Shown: positions 1 through 15,400 of the stretch, piece by piece
How the letters are laid out: each line of letters begins with the position of its first letter
Position numbering within the stretch: the stretch's first letter is position 1
DNA from: Solea solea
Lineage: Eukaryota > Chordata > Actinopteri > Pleuronectiformes > Soleidae
Direction of reading: 5' to 3'
NCBI RefSeq assembly: GCF_958295425.1
Contig: NW_026704082.1
Span: 174,501 to 238,500 of the forward strand
Length of the DNA: 64,000 bases
Notes under the pieces: generated by a model
What the model was told of the DNA's origin: nothing
What the model saw: only the letters and a program-made list of their open reading frames with translations
The model's database searches: none
Made by a program: the position numbers and the translations under genes

Positions 1-3000
1 TGTTATAGGACAGTAGAAAATTGAAAAAAATCAGAAAACAGCCGTATACTTGCTGAATGTGCACAAAAACAGACACAAATAGAAAAACACATCCAAACAG
101 TGAAATCATTGCAAAATCAAACACTGAGGTTACAGAAGTATATCTTATAAGATGTTAACTTTATTTGTGAGGTTTATGTTATGGGACAGTAGAAAATTGA
201 AAAAAATCAGAAACAGCCGTATACTTGCTGAATGTGCACAACAAAAGACACAAATAGAAAAACACATCCAAACAGTGAAATCATTGCAAAATCAAACACT
301 GAGGTTACAGAAGTATATCTTATAAGATTTTAACTTTATTTGTGAGGTTTATGTTATGGGACAGTAGAAAATTGAAAAAAATCAGAAAACAGCCGTATAC
401 TTGCTGAATGTGCACAAAAACAGACACAAATAGAAAAACACATCCAAACAGTGAAATCATTGCAAAATCAAACACTGAGGTTACAGAAGTATATCTTATA
501 AGATGTTAACTTTATTTATGAGGTTTATGTTACGGGACAATAGAAAATTGAAAAAAATCAGAAAACAGCCGTATACTTGCTGAATGTGCACAACAAAAGA
601 CACAAATAGAAAAACACATCCAAACAGTGAAATCATTGCAAAATCAAACACTGAAGGCATATAACTATATCTTATAAGATTTTAACTTTATTTGTGAGGT
701 TTATGTTATGGGACAGTAGAAAATTGAAAAAAATCAGAAAACAGCCGTATACTTGCTGAATGTGCACAAAAACAGACACCAATAGAAAAACACATCCAAA
801 CAGTGAAATCATTGCAAAATCAAACACTGAAGGCATATAACTATATCTTATAAGATTTTGACTTTATTTGTGAGGTTTATGTTAACTGACAGTAGAAAAT
901 TGAAAAAAATCAGAAAACAGCCATATACTTGCTGAATGCGCACAAAAACAGACACAAATAGAAAAACACATCCAAACAGTGAAATCATTGCAAAATCAAA
1001 CACTGAGGTTACAGAAGTATATCTTATAAGATGTTAACTTTATTTGTGAGGTTTATGTTATGGGACAGTAGAAAATTGAAAAAAATCAGAAAACAGCCGT
1101 ATACTTGCTGAATGCGCACAAAAACAGACACAAATAGAAAAACACATCCAAACAGTGAAATCATTGCAAAATCAAACACTGAGGATAAATAACTATATCT
1201 TATAAGATTTTAACTTTATTTGTGAGGTTTATGTTATGGGACAGTAGAAAATTGAAAAAAATCAGAAAACAGCCGTATACTTGCTGAATGCGCACAAAAA
1301 CAGACACAAATAGAAAAACACATCCAAACAGTGAAATCATTGCAAAATCAAACACTGAGGTTACAGAAGTATATCTTATAAGATGTTAACTTTATTTGTG
1401 AGGTTTATGTTATAGGACAGTAGAAAATTGAAAAAAATCAGAAAACAGCCGTATACTTGCTGAATGTGCACAAAAACAGACACAAATAGAAAAACACATC
1501 CAAACAGTGAAATCATTGCAAAATCAAACACTGAGGTTACAGAAGTATATCTTATAAGATGTTAACTTTATTTGTGAGGTTTATGTTATGGGACAGTAGA
1601 AAATTGAAAAAAATCAGAAACAGCCGTATACTTGCTGAATGTGCACAACAAAAGACACAAATAGAAAAACACATCCAAACAGTGAAATCATTGCAAAATC
1701 AAACACTGAGGTTACAGAAGTATATCTTATAAGATTTTAACTTTATTTGTGAGGTTTATGTTATGGGACAGTAGAAAATTGAAAAAAATCAGAAAACAGC
1801 CGTATACTTGCTGAATGTGCACAAAAACAGACACAAATAGAAAAACACATCCAAACAGTGAAATCATTGCAAAATCAAACACTGAGGTTACAGAAGTATA
1901 TCTTATAAGATGTTAACTTTATTTATGAGGTTTATGTTACGGGACAATAGAAAATTGAAAAAAATCAGAAAACAGCCGTATACTTGCTGAATGTGCACAA
2001 CAAAAGACACAAATAGAAAAACACATCCAAACAGTGAAATCATTGCAAAATCAAACACTGAAGGCATATAACTATATCTTATAAGATTTTAACTTTATTT
2101 GTGAGGTTTATGTTATGGGACAGTAGAAAATTGAAAAAAATCAGAAAACAGCCGTATACTTGCTGAATGTGCACAAAAACAGACACAAATAGAAAAACAC
2201 ATCCAAACAGTGAAATCATTGCAAAATCAAACACTGAGGGTACAGAAGTATATCTTATAAGATGTTTACTTTATTTGTGAGGTTTATGTTATGGGACAGT
2301 AGAAAATTGAAAAAAATCAGAAAACAGCCGTATACTTGCTGAATGTGCACAACAAAAGACACTAATAGAAAAACACATCCAAACAGTGAAATCATTGCAA
2401 AATCAAACACTGAGGTTACAGAAGTATATCTTATAAGATGTTAACTTTATTTGTGAGGTTTATGTAATGGAACAGTAGAAAATTGAAAAAAATCAGAAAA
2501 CAGCCGTATACTTGCTGAATGTGCACAAAAACAGACACCAATAGAAAAACACATCCAAACAGTGAAATCATTGCAAAATCAAACACTGAAGGCATATAAC
2601 TATATCTTATAAGATTTTGACTTTATTTGTGAGGTTTATGTTAACTGACAGTAGAAAATTGAAAAAAATCAGAAAACAGCCATATACTTGCTGAATGCGC
2701 ACAAAAACAGACACAAATAGAAAAACACATCCAAACAGTGAAATCATTGCAAAATCAAACACTGAGGTTACAGAAGTATATCTTATAAGATGTTAACTTT
2801 ATTTGTGAGGTTTATGTTATGGGACAGTAGAAAATTGAAAAAAATCAGAAAACAGCCGTATACTTGCTGAATGCGCACAAAAACAGACACAAATAGAAAA
2901 ACACATCCAAACAGTGAAATCATTGCAAAATCAAACACTGAGGATAAATAACTATATCTTATAAGATTTTAACTTTATTTGTGAGGTTTATGTTATGGGA

Positions 3001-3430
3001 CAGTAGAAAATTGAAAAAAATCAGAAAACAGCCGTATACTTGCTGAATGTGCACAAAAACAGACACAAATAGAAAAACACATCCAAACAGTGAAATCATT
3101 GCAAAATCAAACACTGAAGGCATATAACTATATCTTATAAGATGTTAACTTTATTTATGAGGTTTATGTTACGGGACAATAGAAAATTGAAAAAAATCAG
3201 AAAACAGCCGTATACTTGCTGAATGTGCACAACAAAAGACACAAATAGAAAAACACATCCAAACAGTGAAATCATTGCAAAATCAAACACTGACGGCATA
3301 TAACTATATCTTATAAGATTTTAACTTTATTTGTGAGGTTTATGTTATGGGACAGTAGAAAATTGAAAAAAATCAGAAAACAGCCGTATACTTGCTGAAT
3401 GTGCACAAAAACAGACACAAATAGAAAAAC
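1..3430 (+). repeat. HOR pair, offset 1,407 then 1,759 bp
   Basis: The variant pattern of the first units recurs downstream. The tataggacag unit at 1 recurs at 1408, as do the one-base-short cagaaacagcc unit and the acgggacaatag unit, all at an offset of 1,407 bp (eight monomers). After about base 760 the matching continues at an offset of 1,759 bp: gattttgac at 854 and 2613, the ccatatac unit, and aggataaat at 1182 and 2941. The second copy therefore has exactly two extra monomers (352 bp) relative to the first. This is what unequal crossing-over between HOR copies would leave. Confidence 0.85.
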
Positions 3431-6400
3431 ACATCCAAACAGTGAAATCATTGCAAAATCAAACACTGAGGTTACAGAAGTATATCTTATAAGATGTTAA
3501 CTTTATTTGTGAGGTTTATGTAATGGAACAGTAGAAAATTGAAAAAAATCAGAAAACAGCCGTATACTTGCTGAATGTGCACAAAAACAGACACCAATAG
3601 AAAAACACATCCAAACAGTGAAATCATTGCAAAATCAAACACTGAAGGCATATAACTATATCTTATAAGATTTTAACTTTATTTGTGAGGTTTATGTTAA
3701 CTGACAGTAGAAAATTGAAAAAAATCAGAAAACAGCCGTATACTTGCTGAATGCGCACAAAAACAGACACAAATAGAAAAACACATCCAAACAGTGAAAT
3801 CATTGCAAAATCAAACACTGAGGATAAATAACTATATCTTATAAGATTTTAACTTTATTTGTGAGGTTTATGTTATGGGACAGTAGAAAATTGAAAAAAA
3901 TCAGAAAACAGCCGTATACTTGCTGAATGTGCACAAAAACAGACACAAATAGAAAAACACATCCAAACAGTGAAATCATTGCAAAATCAAACACTGAGGT
4001 TACAGAAGTATATCTTATAAGATGTTAACTTTATTTGTGAGGTTTATGTAATGGAACAGTAGAAAATTGAAAAAAATCAGAAAACAGCCGTATACTTGCT
4101 GAATGTGCACAAAAACAGACACCAACAGAAAAACACATCCAAACAGTGAAATCATTGCAAAATCAAACACTGAAGGCATATATAACTATATCTTATAAGA
4201 TTTTAACTTTATTTGTGAGGTTTATGTTAACTGACAGTAGAAAATTGAAAAAAATCAGAAAACAGCCGTATACTTGCTGAATGCGCACAAAAACAGACAC
4301 AAATAGAAAAACACATCCAAACAGTGAAATCATTGCAAAATCAAACACTGAGGTTACAGAAGTATATCTTATAAGATGTTAACTTTATTTGTGAGGTTTA
4401 TGTTATAGGACAGTAGAAAATTGAAAAAAATCAGAAAACAGCCGTATACTTGCTGAATGTGCACAAAAACAGACACAAATAGAAAAACACATCCAAACAG
4501 TGAAATCATTGCAAAATCAAACACTGAGGTTACAGAAGTATATCTTATAAGATGTTAACTTTATTTGTGAGGTTTATGTTATGGGACAGTAGAAAATTGA
4601 AAAAAATCAGAAACAGCCGTATACTTGCTGAATGTGCACAACAAAAGACACAAATAGAAAAACACATCCAAACAGTGAAATCATTGCAAAATCAAACACT
4701 GAGGTTACAGAAGTATATCTTATAAGATTTTAACTTTATTTGTGAGGTTTATGTTATGGGACAGTAGAAAATTGAAAAAAATCAGAAAACAGCCGTATAC
4801 TTGCTGAATGTGCACAAAAACAGACACAAATAGAAAAACACATCCAAACAGTGAAATCATTGCAAAATCAAACACTGAGGATAAATAACTATATCTTATA
4901 AGATTTTAACTTTATTTGTGAGGTTTATGTTATGGGACAGTAGAAAATTCAAAAAAATCAGAAAACAGCCGTATACTTGCTGAATGTGCACAAAAACAGA
5001 CACAAATAGAAAAACACATCCAAACAGTGAAATCATTGCAAAATCAAACACTGAGGTTACAGAAGTATATCTTATAAGATGTTAACTTTATTTGTGAGGT
5101 TTATGTTATGGGACAGTAGAAAATTGAAAAAAATCAGAAAACAGCCGTATACTTGCTGAATGTGCACAACAAAAGACACTAATAGAAAAACACATCCAAA
5201 CAGTGAAATCATTGCAAAATCAAACACTGAGGTTACAGAAGTATATCTTATAAGATTTTAACTTTATTTGTGAGGTTTATGTAATGGAACAGTAGAAAAT
5301 TGAAAAAAATCAGAAAACAGCCGTATACTTGCTGAATGTGCACAAAAACAGACACCAATAGAAAAACACATCCAAACAGTGAAATCATTGCAAAATCAAA
5401 CACTGAAGGCATATAACTATATCTTATAAGATTTTAACTTTATTTGTGAGGTTTATGTTAACTGACAGTAGAAAATTGAAAAAAATCAGAAAACAGCCGT
5501 ATACTTGCTGAATGTGCACAAAAACAGACACAAATAGAAAAACACATCCAAACAGTGAAATCATTGCAAAATCAAACACTGAGGTTACAGAAGTATATCT
5601 TATAAGATGTTAACTTTATTTGTGAGGTTTATGTAATGGAACAGTAGAAAATTGAAAAAAATCAGAAAACAGCCGTATACTTGCTGAATGTGCACAAAAA
5701 CAGACACCAATAGAAAAACACATCCAAACAGTGAAATCATTGCAAAATCAAACACTGAAGGCATATAACTATATCTTATAAGATTTTAACTTTATTTGTG
5801 AGGTTTATGTTAACTGACAGTAGAAAATTGAAAAAAATCAGAAAACAGCCGTATACTTGCTGAATGCGCACAAAAACAGACACAAATAGAAAAACACATC
5901 CAAACAGTGAAATCATTGCAAAATCAAACACTGAGGTTACAGAAGTATATCTTATAAGATGTTAACTTTATTTGTGAGGTTTATGTAATGGAACAGCAGA
6001 AAATTGAAAAAAATCAGAAAACAGCCGTATACTTGCTGACTGTGCACAAAAACAGACACCAATAGAAAAACACATCCAAACAGTGAAATCATTGCAAAAT
6101 CAAACAATGAAGGCATATAACTATATCTTATAAGATTTTAACTTTATTTGTGAGGTTTGTGTTAACTGACAGTAGAAAATTGAAAAAAATCAGAAAACAG
6201 CCGTATACTTGCTGAATGCGCACAAAAACAGACACAAATAGAAAAACACATCCAAACAGTGAAATCATTGCAAAATCAAACACTGAGGTTACAGAAGTAT
6301 ATCTTATAAGATGTTAACTTTATTTGTGAGGTTTATGTTATGGGACAGTAGAAAATTGAAAAAAATCAGAAAACAGCCGTATACATGCTGAATGCGCACA

Positions 6401-9400
6401 AAAACAGACACAAATAGAAAAACACATCCAAACAGTGAAATCATTGCAAAAAATCAAACACTGAGGATAAATAACTATATCTTATAAGATTTTAACTTTA
6501 TTTGTGAGGTTTATGTTAACTGACAGTAGAAAATTGAAAAAAATCAGAAAACAGCCGTATACTTGCTGAATGCGCACAAAAACAGACACAAATAGAAAAA
6601 CACATCCAAACAGTGAAATCATTGCAAAATCAAACACTGAAGGCATATAACTATATCTTATAAGATTTTAACTTTATTTGTGAGGTTTATGTTAACTGAC
6701 AGTAGAAAATTGAAAAAAATCAGAAAACAGCCGTATACTTGCTGAATGCGCACAAAAACAGACACAAATAGAAAAACACATCCAAACAGTGAAATCATTG
6801 CAAAATCAAACACTGAGGTTACAGAAGTATATCTTATAAGATGTTAACTTTATTTGTGAGGTTTATGTTATGGGACAGTAGAAAATTGAAAAAAATCAGA
6901 AAACAGCCGTATACTTGCTGAATGCGCACAAAAACAGACACAAATAGAAAAACACATCCAAACAGTGAAATCATTGCAAAATCAAACACTGAGGATAAAT
7001 AACTATATCTTATAAGATTTTAACTTTATTTGTGAGGTTTATGTTATGGGACAGTAGAAAATTGAAAAAAATCAGAAAACAGCCGTATACTTGCTGAATG
7101 TGCACAAAAACAGACACAAATAGAAAAACACATCCAAACAGTGAAATCATTGCAAAATCAAACACTGAGGGTACAGAAGTATATCTTATAAGATGTTTAC
7201 TTTATTTGTGAGGTTTATGTTATGGGACAGTAGAAAATTGAAAAAAATCAGAAAACAGCCGTATACTTGCTGAATGTGCACAACAAAAGACACTAATAGA
7301 AAAACACATCCAAACAGTGAAATCATTGCAAAATCAAACACTGAAGGCATATAACTATATCTTATAAGATTTTAACTTTATTTGTGAGGTTTATGTTATG
7401 GGACAGTAGAAAATTGAAAAAAATCAGAAAACAGCCGTATACTTGCTGAATGTGCACAAAAACAGACACAAATAGAAAAACACATCCAAACAGTGAAATC
7501 ATTGCAAAATCAAACACTGAGGGTACAGAAGTATATCTTATAAGATGTTTACTTTATTTGTGAGGTTTATGTTATGGGACAGTAGAAAATTGAAAAAAAT
7601 CAGAAAACAGCCATATACTTGCTGAATGCGCACAAAAACAGACACAAATAGAAAAACACATCCAAACAGTGAAATCATTGCAAAATCAAACACTGAGGTT
7701 ACAGAAGTATATCTTATAAGATGTTAACTTTATTTGTGAGGTTTATGTTATGGGACAGTAGAAAATTGAAAAAAATCAGAAAACAGCCGTATACTTGCTG
7801 AATGCGCACAAAAACAGACACAAATAGAAAAACACATCCAAACAGTGAAATCATTGCAAAATCAAACACTGAGGATAAATAACTATATCTTATAAGATTT
7901 TAACTTTATTTGTGAGGTTTATGTTATGGGACAGTAGAAAATTGAAAAAAATCAGAAAACAGCCGTATACTTGCTGAATGTGCACAAAAACAGACACAAA
8001 TAGAAAAACACATCCAAACAGTGAAATCATTGCAAAATCAAACACTGAGGTTACAGAAGTATATCTTATAAGATGTTAACTTTATTTATGAGGTTTATGT
8101 TATGGGACAGTAGAAAATTGAAAAAATCAGAAAACAGCCGTATACTTGCTGAATGTGCACAACAAAAGACACTAATAGAAAAACACATCCAAACAGTGAA
8201 ATCATTGCAAAATCAAACACTGAGGTTACAGAAGTATATCTTATAAGATGTTAACTTTATTTGTGAGGTTTATGTAATGGAACAGTAGAAAATTGAAAAA
8301 AATCAGAAAACAGCCGTATACTTGCTGAATGTGCACAAAAACAGACACCAATAGAAAAACACATCCAAACAGTGAAATCATTGCAAAATCAAACACTGAA
8401 GGCATATAACTATATCTTATAAGATTTTAACTTTATTTGTGAGGTTTATGTTAACTGACAGTAGAAAATTGAAAAAAATCAGAAAACAGCCGTATACTTG
8501 CTGAATGCGCACAAAAACAGACACAAATAGAAAAACACATCCAAACAGTGAAATCATTGCAAAATCAAACACTGAGGATAAATAACTATATCTTATAAGA
8601 TTTTAACTTTATTTGTGAGGTTTATGTTATGGGACAGTAGAAAATTGAAAAAAATCAGAAAACAGCCGTATACTTGCTGAATGTGCACAAAAACAGACAC
8701 AAATAGAAAAACACATCCAAACAGTGAAATCATTGCAAAATCAAACACTGAGGTTACAGAAGTATATCTTATAAGATGTTAACTTTATTTGTGAGGTTTA
8801 TGTAATGGAACAGCAGAAAATTGAAAAAAATCAGAAAACAGCCGTATACTTGCTGACTGTGCACAAAAACAGACACCAATAGAAAAACACATCCAAACAG
8901 TGAAATCATTGCAAAATCAAACAATGAAGGCATATAACTATATCTTATAAGATTTTAACTTTATTTGTGAGGTTTATGTTAACTGACAGTAGAAAATTGA
9001 AAAAAATCAGAAAACAGCCGTATACTTGCTGAATGCGCACAAAAACAGACACAAATAGAAAAACACATCCAAACAGTGAAATCATTGCAAAAAATCAAAC
9101 ACTGAGGATAAATAACTATATCTTATAAGATTTTAACTTTATTTGTGAGGTTTATGTTAACTGACAGTAGAAAATTGAAAAAAATCAGAAAACAGCCGTA
9201 TACTTGCTGAATGCGCACAAAAACAGACACAAATAGAAAAACACATCCAAACAGTGAAATCATTGCAAAATCAAACACTGAGGATAAATAACTATATCTT
9301 ATAAGATTTTAACTTTATTTGTGAGGTTTATGTTATGGGACAGTAGAAATTTGAAAAAAATCAGAAAACAGCCGTATACTTGCTGAATGTGCACAAAAAC

Positions 9401-12400
9401 AGACACAAATAGAAAAACACATCCAAACAGTGAAATCATTGCAAAATCAAACACTGAGGTTACAGAAGTATATCTTATAAGATGTTAACTTTATTTGTGA
9501 GGTTTATGTAATGGAACAGTAGAAAATTGAAAAAAATCAGAAAACAGCCGTATACTTGCTGAATGTGCACAAAAACAGACACCAATAGAAAAACACATCC
9601 AAACAGTGAAATCATTGCAAAATCAAACACTGAAGGCATATAACTATATCTTATAAGATTTTAACTTTATTTGTGAGGTTTATGTTAACTGACAGTAGAA
9701 AATTGAAAAAAATCAGAAAACAGCCGTATACTTGCTGAATGCGCACAAAAACAGACACAAATAGAAAAACACATCCAAACAGTGAAATCATTGCAAAATC
9801 AAACACTGAGGTTACAGAAGTATATCTTATAAGATGTTAACTTTATTTGTGAGGTTTATGTTATGGGACAGTAGAAAATTGAAAAAAATCAGAAAACAGC
9901 CGTATACTTGCTGAATGTGCACAAAAACAGACACAAATAGAAAAACACATCCAAACAGTGAAATCATTGCAAAATCAAACACTGAGGGTACAGAAGTATA
10001 TCTTATAAGATGTTTACTTTATTTGTGAGGTTTATGTTATGGGACAGTAGAAAATTGAAAAAAATCAGAAAACAGCCGTATACTTGCTGAATGTGCACAA
10101 CAAAAGACACTAATAGAAAAACACATCCAAACAGTGAAATCATTGCAAAATCAAACACTGAGGTTACAGAAGTATATCTTATAAGATGTTAACTTTATTT
10201 GTGAGGTTTATGTAATGGAACAGTAGAAAATTGAAAAAAATCAGAAAACAGCCGTATACTTGCTGAATGTGCACAAAAACAGACACCAATAGAAAAACAC
10301 ATCCAAACAGTGAAATCATTGCAAAATCAAACACTGAAGGCATATAACTATATCTTATAAGATTTTAACTTTATTTGTGAGGTTTATGTTAACTGACAGT
10401 AGAAAATTGAAAAAAATCAGAAAACAGCCGTATACTTGCTGAATGCGCACAAAAACAGACACAAATAGAAAAACACATCCAAACAGTGAAATCATTGCAA
10501 AATCAAACACTGAGGATAAATAACTATATCTTATAAGATTTTAACTTTATTTGTGAGGTTTATGTTATGGGACAGTAGAAAATTGAAAAAAATCAGAAAA
10601 CAGCCGTATACTTGCTGAATGTGCACAAAAACAGACACAAATAGAAAAACACATCCAAACAGTGAAATCATTGCAAAATCAAACACTGAGGTTACAGAAG
10701 TATATCTTATAAGATGTTAACTTTATTTGTGAGGTTTATGTAATGGAACAGTAGAAAATTGAAAAAAATCAGAAAACAGCCGTATACTTGCTGAATGTGC
10801 ACAAAAACAGACACCAACAGAAAAACACATCCAAACAGTGAAATCATTGCAAAATCAAACACTGAAGGCATATATAACTATATCTTATAAGATTTTAACT
10901 TTATTTGTGAGGTTTATGTTAACTGACAGTAGAAAATTGAAAAAAATCAGAAAACAGCCGTATACTTGCTGAATGCGCACAAAAACAGACACAAATAGAA
11001 AAACACATCCAAACAGTGAAATCATTGCAAAATCAAACACTGAGGTTACAGAAGTATATCTTATAAGATGTTAACTTTATTTGTGAGGTTTATGTTATAG
11101 GACAGTAGAAAATTGAAAAAAATCAGAAAACAGCCGTATACTTGCTGAATGTGCACAAAAACAGACACAAATAGAAAAACACATCCAAACAGTGAAATCA
11201 TTGCAAAATCAAACACTGAGGTTACAGAAGTATATCTTATAAGATGTTAACTTTATTTGTGAGGTTTATGTTATGGGACAGTAGAAAATTGAAAAAAATC
11301 AGAAACAGCCGTATACTTGCTGAATGTGCACAACAAAAGACACAAATAGAAAAACACATCCAAACAGTGAAATCATTGCAAAATCAAACACTGAGGTTAC
11401 AGAAGTATATCTTATAAGATTTTAACTTTATTTGTGAGGTTTATGTTATGGGACAGTAGAAAATTGAAAAAAATCAGAAAACAGCCGTATACTTGCTGAA
11501 TGTGCACAAAAACAGACACAAATAGAAAAACACATCCAAACAGTGAAATCATTGCAAAATCAAACACTGAGGATAAATAACTATATCTTATAAGATTTTA
11601 ACTTTATTTGTGAGGTTTATGTTATGGGACAGTAGAAAATTCAAAAAAATCAGAAAACAGCCGTATACTTGCTGAATGTGCACAAAAACAGACACAAATA
11701 GAAAAACACATCCAAACAGTGAAATCATTGCAAAATCAAACACTGAGGTTACAGAAGTATATCTTATAAGATGTTAACTTTATTTGTGAGGTTTATGTTA
11801 TGGGACAGTAGAAAATTGAAAAAAATCAGAAAACAGCCGTATACTTGCTGAATGTGCACAACAAAAGACACTAATAGAAAAACACATCCAAACAGTGAAA
11901 TCATTGCAAAATCAAACACTGAGGTTACAGAAGTATATCTTATAAGATTTTAACTTTATTTGTGAGGTTTATGTAATGGAACAGTAGAAAATTGAAAAAA
12001 ATCAGAAAACAGCCGTATACTTGCTGAATGTGCACAAAAACAGACACCAATAGAAAAACACATCCAAACAGTGAAATCATTGCAAAATCAAACACTGAAG
12101 GCATATAACTATATCTTATAAGATTTTAACTTTATTTGTGAGGTTTATGTTAACTGACAGTAGAAAATTGAAAAAAATCAGAAAACAGCCGTATACTTGC
12201 TGAATGTGCACAAAAACAGACACAAATAGAAAAACACATCCAAACAGTGAAATCATTGCAAAATCAAACACTGAGGTTACAGAAGTATATCTTATAAGAT
12301 GTTAACTTTATTTGTGAGGTTTATGTAATGGAACAGTAGAAAATTGAAAAAAATCAGAAAACAGCCGTATACTTGCTGAATGTGCACAAAAACAGACACC

Positions 12401-15400
12401 AATAGAAAAACACATCCAAACAGTGAAATCATTGCAAAATCAAACACTGAAGGCATATAACTATATCTTATAAGATTTTAACTTTATTTGTGAGGTTTAT
12501 GTTAACTGACAGTAGAAAATTGAAAAAAATCAGAAAACAGCCGTATACTTGCTGAATGCGCACAAAAACAGACACAAATAGAAAAACACATCCAAACAGT
12601 GAAATCATTGCAAAATCAAACACTGAGGTTACAGAAGTATATCTTATAAGATGTTAACTTTATTTGTGAGGTTTATGTAATGGAACAGCAGAAAATTGAA
12701 AAAAATCAGAAAACAGCCGTATACTTGCTGACTGTGCACAAAAACAGACACCAATAGAAAAACACATCCAAACAGTGAAATCATTGCAAAATCAAACAAT
12801 GAAGGCATATAACTATATCTTATAAGATTTTAACTTTATTTGTGAGGTTTGTGTTAACTGACAGTAGAAAATTGAAAAAAATCAGAAAACAGCCGTATAC
12901 TTGCTGAATGCGCACAAAAACAGACACAAATAGAAAAACACATCCAAACAGTGAAATCATTGCAAAATCAAACACTGAGGTTACAGAAGTATATCTTATA
13001 AGATGTTAACTTTATTTGTGAGGTTTATGTTATGGGACAGTAGAAAATTGAAAAAAATCAGAAAACAGCCGTATACTTGCTGAATGCGCACAAAAACAGA
13101 CACAAATAGAAAAACACATCCAAACAGTGAAATCATTGCAAAAAATCAAACACTGAGGATAAATAACTATATCTTATAAGATTTTAACTTTATTTGTGAG
13201 GTTTATGTTAACTGACAGTAGAAAATTGAAAAAAATCAGAAAACAGCCGTATACTTGCTGAATGCGCACAAAAACAGACATAAATAGAAAAACACATCCA
13301 AACAGTGAAATCATTGTAAAATCAAACACTGAGGATAAATAACTATATCTTATAAGATTTTAACTTTATTTGTGAGGTTTATGTTATGGGACAGTAGAAA
13401 ATTGAAAAAAATCAGAAAACAGCCGTATACTTGCTGAATGTGCACAAAAACAGACACAAATAGAAAAACACATCCAAACAGTGAAATCATTGCAAAATCA
13501 AACACTGAGGTTACAGAAGTATATCTTATAAGATGTTAACTTTATTTGTGAGGTTTATGTAATGGAACAGTAGAAAATTGAAAAAAATCAGAAAACAGCC
13601 GTATACTTGCTGAATGTGCACAAAAACAGACACCAATAGAAAAACACATCCAAACAGTGAAATCATTGCAAAATCAAACACTGAAGGCATATAACTATAT
13701 CTTATAAGATTTTAACTTTATTTGTGAGGTTTATGTTAACTGACAGTAGAAAATTGAAAAAAATCAGAAAACAGCCGTATACTTGCTGAATGCGCACAAA
13801 AACAGACACAAATAGAAAAACACATCCAAACAGTGAAATCATTGCAAAATCAAACACTGAGGTTACAGAAGTATATCTTATAAGATGTTAACTTTATTTG
13901 TGAGGTTTATGTTATGGGACAGTAGAAAATTGAAAAAAATCAGAAAACAGCCGTATACTTGCTGAATGCGCACAAAAACAGACACAAATAGAAAAACACA
14001 TCCAAACAGTGAAATCATTGCAAAATCAAACACTGAGGATAAATAACTATATCTTATAAGATTTTAACTTTATTTGTGAGGTTTATGTTATGGGACAGTA
14101 GAAAATTGAAAAAAATCAGAAAACAGCCGTATACTTGCTGAATGTGCACAAAAACAGACACAAATAGAAAAACACATCCAAACAGTGAAATCATTGCAAA
14201 ATCAAACACTGAGGGTACAGAAGTATATCTTATAAGATGTTTACTTTATTTGTGAGGTTTATGTTATGGGACAGTAGAAAATTGAAAAAAATCAGAAAAC
14301 AGCCGTATACTTGCTGAATGTGCACAACAAAAGACACTAATAGAAAAACACATCCAAACAGTGAAATCATTGCAAAATCAAACACTGAAGGCATATAACT
14401 ATATCTTATAAGATTTTAACTTTATTTGTGAGGTTTATGTTATGGGACAGTAGAAAATTGAAAAAAATCAGAAAACAGCCGTATACTTGCTGAATGTGCA
14501 CAAAAACAGACACAAATAGAAAAACACATCCAAACAGTGAAATCATTGCAAAATCAAACACTGAGGGTACAGAAGTATATCTTATAAGATGTTTACTTTA
14601 TTTGTGAGGTTTATGTTATGGGACAGTAGAAAATTGAAAAAAATCAGAAAACAGCCATATACTTGCTGAATGCGCACAAAAACAGACACAAATAGAAAAA
14701 CACATCCAAACAGTGAAATCATTGCAAAATCAAACACTGAGGTTACAGAAGTATATCTTATAAGATGTTAACTTTATTTGTGAGGTTTATGTTATGGGAC
14801 AGTAGAAAATTGAAAAAAATCAGAAAACAGCCGTATACTTGCTGAATGCGCACAAAAACAGACACAAATAGAAAAACACATCCAAACAGTGAAATCATTG
14901 CAAAATCAAACACTGAGGATAAATAACTATATCTTATAAGATTTTAACTTTATTTGTGAGGTTTATGTTATGGGACAGTAGAAAATTGAAAAAAATCAGA
15001 AAACAGCCGTATACTTGCTGAATGTGCACAAAAACAGACACAAATAGAAAAACACATCCAAACAGTGAAATCATTGCAAAATCAAACACTGAGGTTACAG
15101 AAGTATATCTTATAAGATGTTAACTTTATTTATGAGGTTTATGTTATGGGACAGTAGAAAATTGAAAAAATCAGAAAACAGCCGTATACTTGCTGAATGT
15201 GCACAACAAAAGACACTAATAGAAAAACACATCCAAACAGTGAAATCATTGCAAAATCAAACACTGAGGTTACAGAAGTATATCTTATAAGATGTTAACT
15301 TTATTTGTGAGGTTTATGTAATGGAACAGTAGAAAATTGAAAAAAATCAGAAAACAGCCGTATACTTGCTGAATGTGCACAAAAACAGACACCAATAGAA

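Noticed and set aside
142..159. ATCTTATAAGAT as a transcription terminator
   Set aside because: It repeats in nearly every unit with no transcribed gene nearby and no following T run; a structural dyad is the simpler reading.
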